IMG/VR virus record: IMGVR_UViG_3300025098_000052
Location: 1-56,035 of that record
Direction: 5' to 3' (one strand)
Length of the DNA stretch: 56,035 nt
Origin: a virus
The number at the start of each line of letters is the position of its first letter. Positions within the stretch are counted from its first letter, which is position 1. Below, one piece after another: positions 48,782 to 56,035 of this stretch. Position numbers and translations under genes: made by a program. The notes under the pieces were generated by a model that worked only from the letters and a program-made list of their open reading frames with translations, was not told where the DNA came from and ran no database searches.

Positions 48782-51343
48782 TCAAGTCTTAACTAGTAAC
48801 TCTGTTGCAGAGATAGCAGTCCCTGCCAGTACACTTGGCGTTGCAGCCGTTGTGCCTATCGTTCCGTTTGTTTGTACGAAATATTGTTGTCCTGGAGTTA
48901 GACCAATCTGGTTATCTGACACAGAGCCTATGATGTCCATTGATGCAGCTTGACCACTAGCTACTTCGGCTCTGGTGGTCTGTAAATAACTTGGTCTGTA
49001 AGTTATAGCTGTGCCGTAACTGCTATTACCTTCGTCTTTATAAAAAGCAACTGCTCTCCCATCGTTGCTGTCATAAACTGCACTTATAAAATTAACTGCT
49101 GCATTTTCAAACTCAGCACCAGTTGTAAAACTTACAGAAGTTCCTGATATAGTACCTACTACATACTCACCATTCTGTGAATTATTAATGTCCTCATAGA
49201 AAACTACAACCTTGTCAGCAGCAGAGTGATACACAGAAGAAACATTTGCAACATCATTACTTTCAAAAACGACAGAAGAACCAAAGGAAATAGACGTTCC
49301 ACTTATTGTTCCTACAATACCTTCACCGTCTCTTGAACCTGCACTACCCCCTTTTTTATAGCCAATAAAAACTTTGCTTGAACCTATATAATTTATAGAA
49401 CTTATAGCAGAGGTGCTTTCATATACTACAGGTGTTCCAAAAGAAATACTTGTACCAGAAATAGTTCCAACAACAGCAGTATTATAGCTAGAGTTTCCTC
49501 CATCCCCATAGGCAATAATTACTTTACCATTATCTGCGTCAAAAGTTGAGCTTGCATAATTAGCTTCACCATCAAAAGAGACACGACTTCCATAACTAAT
49601 ACTAGTTCCTGATATTGTACCTACTTTAACATATCCATAAGAACCTATACTGTATACAACAGCTACTTTATTATTAGTGCTGTCAAAAGTTATTGATGTA
49701 TGTGATCCTGAGCCAGTTGTATCTACGGCTGCTTCACTACCAAAGCTAATACTAGTTCCTGATACAGTACCTACTTTTGAGTATATTTTACTATCTGAAC
49801 CTTTTCTGTAAGCCACAACAAATTTCTGGTTAGAGCTATCGTATGCTGAAGATATATACTCTATTGAACCTGAATGAACTACCACTGCACTACCAAAAGA
49901 AATAGATCCGTTAGATACAGTTCCCACAATGGCTTCTAATTGTGAGGTAAGATAGAAAGCATTATGATAAAAAATTACTACTTTATTATTTGTGCTGTCA
50001 AAACTAGCACTAGATTCTCCCATTTCACTAGAATGAAATACAGTAGCTGATCCTAATGCTTCTGAGATACTTTCTTGAACAGCCACACCCCTAGATATAC
50101 CAATGTAGTTTTCTAAGGTGATGTTAGGCCCACTTGTTGTTATGACAGCAGAAGTGCCTTTTGAACCATTTGATCCATCTTGATAAGAAGTAACAACTTT
50201 TTCTTGGTCTGGATCATATACAACCCCACCATGCAAAAAGGCTGTACCTCCGCTCTCAAAAACAACAGGCGCACTAAAAGAAATACTAGTACCACTTACT
50301 GTTCCTGCAACCGCAGTACCTGCGCTTGAATTACCTCCATCATTATATACTAATACAATCTTTTGAACACCTGAGTCATACGTCATACCTGTACGAGCAG
50401 CTTCAGCTTCTAAAAAAACTACAGCAGTTCCAAAACTTATACTCGTACCTGACACTGTACCCACAATTGCAGTACCATAGTCAGAGTTACCATTGTCTAA
50501 ATATGCAATAACTACCTTTTGAGCATTTGAATCATATGCGGTAGATATTTGTTGAGTATTTCCAGCCTCAAACTCAGCAATACTTCCAAAGCTTATTGAC
50601 GTCCCACTTACTGTGCCTACAATAGCTTTGCCTTTATTGCTATCACCACTATCTTGATAAGCTATTACAACTTTATTGTTAGTGCTATCAAATGCTGCTG
50701 ATATGTAATTAGTTTCTCCACTTTCAAATGCAGTCTCTGAGCCAAACGAAATGCTTGTCCCACTAACAGTTCCAACTATCGCAGTACCTGCGCTTGAATT
50801 GCCAACATCTCTGTAAGCAATAACTACCTTTTGAGCATTTGAATCATAAACAACTGAAGTATAAATAGTATATGCACTATTAAAAACTACAGGCGTACCA
50901 AAGCTAATGCTTGTTCCGCTTACAGTTCCTACCACAGCCGTACCATAATCAGAATTACTTTGGTCATGGTAGGCTATTACAACTTTTCCAGAGTTGGCAT
51001 CAAAAGCCATTTGAAAATAGTCACTATTTCCACTTTCAAATGCAGCCTCACTACCAAAACTTATTGATGTGCCACTTACTGTGCCAACAACCGCATAACC
51101 TGTGCTAGTACGCATATAGGCTATGACAACTTTATTATTGGTAGTATCATAAACAGAAGCTACATAGCTACTATCAGAGTCTCTAAAAAGAACAGGAGTA
51201 CCTGCGCTTGGTGCGCCACCAGTAGAAGCAACAACACTCACAGTTCCATCAGCATTAACTACCACTGGCTTACCGCTTGGCAGTGTGCCACTGGCTACCG
51301 CTTTGAACTCACCACTCTCTTCAGCACCTATACGTTTTAGCAT
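48782..51343 (-). CDS. double seven-repeat propeller protein (853 aa)
   Basis: Fusion of two propeller modules. Repeats of the form (F/Y)D-x-K-VVIAY-x-D-x-GNS followed by VGTVSGTSISFG occur seven times, then a linker NITLENYIGISRG that looks like a propeller end in a sister protein, then seven more. The N-terminal cap (VASGTLPSGKPVVVNADGTV) and C-terminal cap (GLTPGQQYFVQTNGTIGTTA...SATELLVK) match the neighbours. Likely receptor-binding or structural decoration at the tail. Confidence 0.75.
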   Translation of the reverse strand: MLKRIGAEESGEFKAVASGTLPSGKPVVVNADGTVSVVASTGGAPSAGTPVLFRDSDSSYVASVYDTTNNKVVIAYMRTSTGYAVVGTVSGTSISFGSEAAFESGNSDYFQMAFDANSGKVVIAYHDQSNSDYGTAVVGTVSGTSISFGTPVVFNSAYTIYTSVVYDSNAQKVVIAYRDVGNSSAGTAIVGTVSGTSISFGSETAFESGETNYISAAFDSTNNKVVIAYQDSGDSNKGKAIVGTVSGTSISFGSIAEFEAGNTQQISTAYDSNAQKVVIAYLDNGNSDYGTAIVGTVSGTSISFGTAVVFLEAEAARTGMTYDSGVQKIVLVYNDGGNSSAGTAVAGTVSGTSISFSAPVVFESGGTAFLHGGVVYDPDQEKVVTSYQDGSNGSKGTSAVITTSGPNITLENYIGISRGVAVQESISEALGSATVFHSSEMGESSASFDSTNNKVVIFYHNAFYLTSQLEAIVGTVSNGSISFGSAVVVHSGSIEYISSAYDSSNQKFVVAYRKGSDSKIYSKVGTVSGTSISFGSEAAVDTTGSGSHTSITFDSTNNKVAVVYSIGSYGYVKVGTISGTSISYGSRVSFDGEANYASSTFDADNGKVIIAYGDGGNSSYNTAVVGTISGTSISFGTPVVYESTSAISSINYIGSSKVFIGYKKGGSAGSRDGEGIVGTISGTSISFGSSVVFESNDVANVSSVYHSAADKVVVFYEDINNSQNGEYVVGTISGTSVSFTTGAEFENAAVNFISAVYDSNDGRAVAFYKDEGNSSYGTAITYRPSYLQTTRAEVASGQAASMDIIGSVSDNQIGLTPGQQYFVQTNGTIGTTAATPSVLAGTAISATELLVKT

Positions 51344-51345
51344 AG

Positions 51346-52827
51346 TTACCCTTTCACTATTAATTTAGTTGCTGACACAGCCGTACCTGCGAATACGCTA
51401 GGACTAGCAGCCGTTGTACCTAGTGTGCCATCAGTCTGAACGTAGTAGCTTTGCCCTGGTGTCAGCCCTGATAGGTTGTCAGCTATCGCACCTTGCGTGT
51501 CTATGATAGCACCTGCACCATCTGCTGCACCGCTACGAGCTATGCCGATATAGTTTTCTGAGGTGAGGTTTTGTGCTGTACCTGCAATAGTAAAGACAGT
51601 AACATATCCAATTTCGCCATTAGACTGATCATCATATGCTATAACAACTCTTTTTGATCCAGAGTCGTACACTGTAGTATGCTTACTAGCCGATGCATCA
51701 TTTGGCCCAAAGTCATCCTCTGTATTAAAACTTATAGACGTACCACTAACTGTTCCTATAATAAATTTACGAAGGTTTGTTCCACTAACGTTTGCTTTGT
51801 AAGATATAAAAACTTTACCTACGTTTTCATCAAACACTACACCCATATCAGCAGATACAGACTCACCATCAAAATTTACAGCAGTGCCTGTAGATATGGA
51901 TGTACCACTTACTGTACCTACAACAGCGTGAGATCCATCACCACTTTCATTCCATGTAAAAATCATCTTATCATTTTTTGTATCATATGCAGATCTTCCG
52001 TAATTTGGAATTTCATTTGCTGCACTAGAAGTTGGGCTTATTTGGTTAGCTGATCCGAATGAAACAGATGTACCACTAATTGTTGCTATTCTCGCCTCTG
52101 TTTGTGAAGAAGGATAACTGCCACTAGCTTTATAGTATACACAAAACTTACCTGCTGTTGTTATATAAGATACTGATACGTTTCCTGCACTTGAAGAGTA
52201 TTCTACATAACTTCCAAAGCTAATACTTGTCCCAGACACAGTTGCGACATTTGCTCTACCTGATGATCCTGTTCTATAGGTAATTAAAAGTTTTTCATCT
52301 GTAGGGCTGTATGTGGCTGTGTTGCTTACAACATTGGTTGCAGATGAATACACAACAGGAGTACCAAAAGATATAGACGTACCGCTGATTGTTCCGACTA
52401 CGGCTGTTCCGTAATTACTATTACCTTCATCTTTGTAAGCAATAACTATTTTATTATTTGCAACGTCATGCGCTATACTACCGTGTTTAACTTTAACACC
52501 TGCTGATTCAAAAACTGCAGTAGATCCAAATGAGACTGAGTTATTGCTAGGGTCTATTGTACCAACTTTAGCACTACCATATTTACTGTTACTTTCATCT
52601 GCCCACGCAACAACAATCTTGTTATTTGTACTATCATAGCCAACGCCACCATCAAATTGTGATGAGAAGTTTACTGCTGTTCCCTCTAGAAAACTTACAC
52701 TTCCTGCTGAAGGACCAACTGTACCATCAGTATTTACAACAACAGGAGCACCATTAGTTATAGCACCACTAGCTACAGCGTGTTCCTGTCTTGGTAAATT
52801 CTGATCGTTGCCTATGACACGCAGCAT
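51346..52827 (-). CDS. seven-repeat propeller protein (493 aa)
   Basis: Single propeller module with exactly seven (Y/F)D-x-NK-(I/V)V repeats, N-terminal cap VASGAITNGAPVVVNTDGTV and C-terminal cap SENYIGIAR...GLTPGQSYYVQTDGTLGTTA, ending SATKLIVKG. Repeats are more diverged than in the 853-aa protein. No catalytic motif. The start is ATG at 52827, 5 bp after the upstream gene's stop. A tail adhesin is likely from position near fibres. Confidence 0.75.
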   Translation of the reverse strand: MLRVIGNDQNLPRQEHAVASGAITNGAPVVVNTDGTVGPSAGSVSFLEGTAVNFSSQFDGGVGYDSTNNKIVVAWADESNSKYGSAKVGTIDPSNNSVSFGSTAVFESAGVKVKHGSIAHDVANNKIVIAYKDEGNSNYGTAVVGTISGTSISFGTPVVYSSATNVVSNTATYSPTDEKLLITYRTGSSGRANVATVSGTSISFGSYVEYSSSAGNVSVSYITTAGKFCVYYKASGSYPSSQTEARIATISGTSVSFGSANQISPTSSAANEIPNYGRSAYDTKNDKMIFTWNESGDGSHAVVGTVSGTSISTGTAVNFDGESVSADMGVVFDENVGKVFISYKANVSGTNLRKFIIGTVSGTSISFNTEDDFGPNDASASKHTTVYDSGSKRVVIAYDDQSNGEIGYVTVFTIAGTAQNLTSENYIGIARSGAADGAGAIIDTQGAIADNLSGLTPGQSYYVQTDGTLGTTAASPSVFAGTAVSATKLIVKG

Positions 52828-52832
52828 TATGT

Positions 52833-53096
52833 TTACTCTCCGTCATCCTTTGAAGGGTCTACCCAATCAGGATTATCTGACCAAGTTGTGCCATCTAACT
52901 TATACTTGTTACCTGTCCAATCGCTTGGTGCGTTGGTTACGTTCTCAGTAATAGTCGTGTTGCCACTGTTGAGATCAGCGATAATAAACTGGGCAGGATC
53001 TCCTACTGTGATATTATCTGATGTTGCTGTAATTTTTACGTCATCTGCAATTAGATACTTACATAATTTAGTTGATGTTTCTACGATAGTTTTCAT
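52833..53096 (-). CDS. small conserved tail-region protein (87 aa)
   Basis: Compact beta-sandwich-like protein: ETSTKLCKYLIADDVKITAT, then NITVGDPAQFIIADLNSGNT and a WTGNKYKLDGTTWSDNPDW end. I recognise this type from tail regions of marine phages, where it accompanies fibre genes. It sits between two propeller genes with 3-bp and 5-bp gaps. It may be a fibre tip, chaperone or connector; unproven. Confidence 0.65.
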   Translation of the reverse strand: MKTIVETSTKLCKYLIADDVKITATSDNITVGDPAQFIIADLNSGNTTITENVTNAPSDWTGNKYKLDGTTWSDNPDWVDPSKDDGE

Positions 53097-53099
53097 TCT

Positions 53100-54527
53100 T
53101 TAACCTTTCACTATTAGTTCCGTAGCTGATATAGCAGTCCCTGCTGTTACTGAGGGACTCCCTGCTGATGTTCCAAGTGTGCCATTAGCTTGCACAAAAT
53201 ATGTTTGACCTGCTGTAAGGCCGCTTTGGTTTCTGTCTATTGTGTTAGTTGTGTTTATTGCGGCACTTTGAGTGGTTGCAAATGCACCGTCTGAGAAACC
53301 TAAAAAGTTTTCTGAGGTGAGGTTGGTTGAGCTAGGTGCAAACAAAGCTGCTTTTGATGAAAAGGGATCGGAGCTTTCTCGATAAGAAATAATAACCTGA
53401 TTTGTATCGCTATCGTAAGCCATATACTGTTCGTCAGAAGTGGAATCAGATACATCAATCTGACTACCAAAAGTAAAAGTTGTTCCACTTAAAGTTGCCG
53501 TTTTTATTTTAGTTTTATATCCATCTGTTTGATCGTGATATAAAACTGCGTGTTTTCCTGCTGTAGAAGCATATACTGCCCAATCTAATCGTGCCTCAAA
53601 ATCTGCAAATATTTGCTCTGAACCATAACTTAGATCAGTCCCACTTATAGTTGCTGCAATTACGGTTCCTTTTTGGGAGTTAGCCGCATCTTGGTAAAAC
53701 ACTGCAATTTTATTCTCAACAGAATCATAGGACGCTGAAATATAAGCAGTAGTAGAATTAAAAGTATACCAACTCCCTTGACTCCAAGTTGTGCCACTAA
53801 TAGTTATAACAACCCCACGACCTTGATTGCCATTTGCTGAATCCCTAAAAAACAAACCAATTTTTCCAGCAACAGGGTCATATGCCCCTGCAGGATAAGG
53901 AGCGCCTCCCGAACTCCAAGTACCATAGCCAGTATACGTTATAGATGTTCCACTTACAGTGGCTACATACCCTGTGCCTGTGTATGCGTTTGATCCATCC
54001 CTGTAGAAAACAAAAAACTTATCATTTCCACTATCGTAAACAACTCGATTGTTTATGGATAAACCTGAGTTATACACGACTTCTGTGCCAAAACTTATAG
54101 AGGTTCCACTTACGGTTCCAACAACCCCTGTTCCGTAACTAGAATTTCCCTCGTCTTCATAGACAATAAATATTTTACCGTTGCCAAAAGCTATACCAAG
54201 GTGATCAGATCCACCCCCATTAAATTGAACAGGTGTCCCAAAAGAAATTGTTGACCCACTAACTGTGCCGACTACAGCATAACCTAAACCATCAACATTG
54301 TTGCCATAAGCTATAACTACTTTATTGTTTGTTGTGTCATAGGCTACAGCAGGTCTATCTGAAGAGTCAACGTCAACTGTTACAGCAGAACCTAAACTAT
54401 CTGAACCTAATGCAACAACACTCACAGTCCCATCAGCGTTCACAACAACAGCCGAACCATCAGTTAAATTACCAGAAGCTACTGCCCTGACTTGACCATC
54501 TTTAGCAATGTTACCAAAAGATTTCAT
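53100..54527 (-). CDS. seven-repeat propeller protein (475 aa)
   Basis: Propeller module with seven repeats: YDTTNNKVVIAY, FGNGKIFIVYEDEGNS, YDSGNDKFFVFYRD, YDPVAGKIGLFFRD, YDSVENKIAVFYQD, YASTAGKHAVLYHD and YDSDTNQVIISYRE. Caps match the sisters: VASGNLTDGSAVVVNADGTV at the start and GLTAGQTYFVQANGTLGTSA...SATELIVKG at the end. The starts of the repeats differ greatly between sisters, while caps are nearly constant. One base overlap with the upstream small structural gene. Confidence 0.75.
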   Translation of the reverse strand: MKSFGNIAKDGQVRAVASGNLTDGSAVVVNADGTVSVVALGSDSLGSAVTVDVDSSDRPAVAYDTTNNKVVIAYGNNVDGLGYAVVGTVSGSTISFGTPVQFNGGGSDHLGIAFGNGKIFIVYEDEGNSSYGTGVVGTVSGTSISFGTEVVYNSGLSINNRVVYDSGNDKFFVFYRDGSNAYTGTGYVATVSGTSITYTGYGTWSSGGAPYPAGAYDPVAGKIGLFFRDSANGNQGRGVVITISGTTWSQGSWYTFNSTTAYISASYDSVENKIAVFYQDAANSQKGTVIAATISGTDLSYGSEQIFADFEARLDWAVYASTAGKHAVLYHDQTDGYKTKIKTATLSGTTFTFGSQIDVSDSTSDEQYMAYDSDTNQVIISYRESSDPFSSKAALFAPSSTNLTSENFLGFSDGAFATTQSAAINTTNTIDRNQSGLTAGQTYFVQANGTLGTSAGSPSVTAGTAISATELIVKG

Positions 54528-54889
54528 TAAGCGTCATCAATCTCTTCATATGAAAGAACAGCAGACAAATCCCCTGCTGCACTAGCTTGTATCTTAAGTA
54601 TGTCACCCTCATTTAAATACAGCCCCATGTTCTTATCTATGGGTAGCAATGTGCTATCAGCCGATACTGTGATTGTTTTAGCTATGTAGTAATCTACACT
54701 TGATCGTGTAATCCACACAGATATATCAGCAGAGTTAGTGCCATCTATATTAGCTATAATTAACGAATTAATTTTACATAGTTTATCTGATGCACACGTT
54801 AATAAACTAACTGCGCTTGCAGCAACATCAGCATCTAGAACTGTTTGAGCTGAGATACTGCTTACTGCGACTACATTTGGATTTGCCAT
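54527..54889 (-). CDS. small structural protein beside the fibre (120 aa)
   Basis: Beta-rich protein: VAVSSISAQTVLDADVAASA, SLLTCASDKLCKINSLIIAN, then DISVWITRS and PIDKNMGLYLNEGDILKIQA, a pattern like jelly-roll virion accessory proteins in marine phages. Strong ribosome binding site AAGGAG after the fibre stop. Likely a fibre accessory or tail-tip protein. Confidence 0.65.
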   Translation of the reverse strand: MANPNVVAVSSISAQTVLDADVAASAVSLLTCASDKLCKINSLIIANIDGTNSADISVWITRSSVDYYIAKTITVSADSTLLPIDKNMGLYLNEGDILKIQASAAGDLSAVLSYEEIDDA

Positions 54890-54897
54890 TAAAAAAC

Positions 54898-55024
54898 TCC
54901 TTTATTATCCAAATACCATTGCCATAGCAATTGCTTTACCAGTTGTTGCTTTAGCGTCTAATTGGGTTTGTATTGCAGAGGTTACACCGTCTACATAATT
55001 TAATTCAGTAGCAGTCGCTGTAAC
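54898..55024. repeat. direct repeat, right copy (tail fibre 3' end)
   Basis: Exact 127-bp match to bases 1-127; see the left copy. It contains the shared C-terminal coding part and ribosome binding site for the next leftward gene. Confidence 0.9.
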
Positions 55025-56035
55025 TCCATCAAGAATATTAAGCTCTGCTGCTGTAGATGTAACCCCATCTAAAATATTTAACTCAGCAGTTGTAGCTGTA
55101 ACACCATCCATAATGTTTAGCTCAGAAGCTGTAGCAGTTACACTAAGATCACTTAAACTTGAGACAGTAGCTCTTACGTCAATCTCTCCACCCATGCCAC
55201 TGTGGTTTGTACAATAGTAGTACAATGTATCTGGGGCATCTTGTTCTAGTTTAACTTCTGTGTAAGCTCCTGCAGAACCTGGAGTACCTACCGCTGTTAC
55301 ACCTGTAGTAAATGCACTACCACCACCATGAGTACCGTTTGAAGTTGTACTTAAACGTAGTGGGTGTCCTGAGTTAGAACTGTCTGACTGATCAAACCTA
55401 TATGTTACTGAAGGTGTAAGTAAAGCTAATTGTTGAATAGAACCGTCAAGAGCATATTTATTACCACCAGAGTTTACAACGGTAACTGCAATTGTTGCAT
55501 AAGGTTGTTTAGCATCTATCTGAGTTTGTACATTTGATGTTACTCCATCAACATAATTTAGTTCAGCAGTTGATGCAGTCACACCGTCAAGTAAATTAAG
55601 TTCAGCAGCGGTAGAGGTAACACCTAAATTAGTAAGGGCTGTAGCGGCACTTGTTAAATCAGATAAGTTATTTGACTCTAGTAGATAACGATCATCGGCT
55701 TCTGTTTTAGTATAGTGTGTAGCTAGAGTAAACGTTCCATAAGCTACAATATCTACAATATCTCCTGCTGTAGCACCTGATGCCAGTACAACTGCTGTAC
55801 CTGATGTAGCGGTAAAATCTGTACCTAATAAAAGTTTTACACCGTTGAGGTAAACATCTACAAAACCTGCGTCATAGGTTATACTAAATGTAGTTTGATT
55901 ACTTGTGGCTGTATAAGTTTGTCTTGATGTAGTTCCGTTTACTGATGAACCTGCAGCAGTAAAACCAGAACCACCATATACCTGCATAGAGTTTGAGGTA
56001 GTATTAAAGTAGAGAGTTCCTACTTGAAGAGCATC
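54905..56035 (-). CDS. tail fibre B with cupredoxin-like insert, 5' end missing
   Basis: Partial gene: the frame stays open through the window end (upstream codons read DALQVGTLYFNTTSNS, as in fibre A), so the ATG at 55987 is not the true start. Counting from that ATG, residues 1-160 match fibre A closely, residues 162-273 are a foreign domain with H208 (SNSGHPLRL) and C259-x2-H262-x2-M265 (YYYCTNHSGMGG), the order of ligands of type-1 copper sites, and the rest returns to the AELNILDGVT repeats and the GKAIAMAMVFG end of fibre A. Confidence 0.85.
   Translation of the reverse strand, partial: DALQVGTLYFNTTSNSMQVYGGSGFTAAGSSVNGTTSRQTYTATSNQTTFSITYDAGFVDVYLNGVKLLLGTDFTATSGTAVVLASGATAGDIVDIVAYGTFTLATHYTKTEADDRYLLESNNLSDLTSAATALTNLGVTSTAAELNLLDGVTASTAELNYVDGVTSNVQTQIDAKQPYATIAVTVVNSGGNKYALDGSIQQLALLTPSVTYRFDQSDSSNSGHPLRLSTTSNGTHGGGSAFTTGVTAVGTPGSAGAYTEVKLEQDAPDTLYYYCTNHSGMGGEIDVRATVSSLSDLSVTATASELNIMDGVTATTAELNILDGVTSTAAELNILDGVTATATELNYVDGVTSAIQTQLDAKATTGKAIAMAMVFG

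Noticed and set aside
47215-52053. Several + strand frames of 60-132 codons opposite the propeller genes
   Set aside because: They mirror the repeat period of the genes on the - strand and have no independent support.
46785-56035. Diversity-generating retroelement acting on adhesin genes
   Set aside because: No reverse transcriptase gene and no template/variable repeat pair was seen; the repeats here are whole protein modules.
1-56035. tRNA genes, rRNA genes or CRISPR arrays
   Set aside because: No cloverleaf-like stretch with a proper T-loop, no rRNA segment and no regularly spaced identical repeats were seen by eye; a tRNAscan-type search would be needed for certainty.

Overview
The window is almost all of one tailed dsDNA bacteriophage genome from an AT-rich marine podovirus. 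The gene set points to the HMO-2011 type, first described from a SAR116 alphaproteobacterium and later from roseobacters. The shared features are a stand-alone T7-like primase, a DnaB-like helicase, a family A DNA polymerase with a DnaJ-type zinc finger between its exonuclease and polymerase domains, a Cas4/RecB-like exonuclease, T7-type endonuclease I, MazG, a class II ribonucleotide reductase, and a podovirus head and short-tail module. A DUF1127 microprotein, a family typical of Alphaproteobacteria, fits such a host. No phage RNA polymerase, tRNA gene, rRNA gene or CRISPR array was seen.

Layout: a long gene-free control region (16689-17672) drives transcription both ways. Rightward (17673-35267, + strand) lie about 20 very small early genes, a tyrosine recombinase, the replication and nucleotide module, then accessory nucleases and small membrane or exported proteins. 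Leftward (16688 down to 8, - strand) lie small virion or accessory genes, small terminase, large terminase, portal, scaffold, major capsid protein, two tail-tube/nozzle proteins and a long tail fibre. A second - strand block (56035 down to 35289) holds a second tail fibre, an array of beta-propeller adhesin-like proteins, a small holin-like protein, large internal virion proteins, a lysozyme-domain protein and a three-helix membrane protein. The + and - blocks converge on a hairpin terminator that fills the 21 bp between two stop codons (35268-35288). If the ends are joined as a circle, all - strand genes form one late transcription unit of about 37 kb, with one divergent start and one convergent end.

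Both window edges fall in paralogous tail fibre genes. Bases 1-127 equal 54898-55024 exactly, and the right-hand fibre lacks its 5' part. The sequence was therefore probably cut or broken inside repeated fibre DNA, and a piece (likely at least 1.6 kb) is missing between the ends.

The most unusual content is: (i) four adjacent genes that encode five beta-propeller-like modules, each with exactly seven repeats, one gene being a 7+7 fusion; (ii) a cupredoxin-like insert in only one of the two tail fibres; (iii) a control region with two different sets of three palindromes, each placed on a promoter; (iv) a perfect 22-bp inverted repeat that links the control region to a site 4.1 kb away in the early genes; (v) several coding genes of 24-59 residues, including a DUF1127 protein and a Cys-rich 24-mer, and a gene that appears to start at an AUA codon overlapping the small terminase stop. 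The tyrosine recombinase lacks the usual box II histidine and no lysogeny repressor was recognised, so temperate growth is doubtful.
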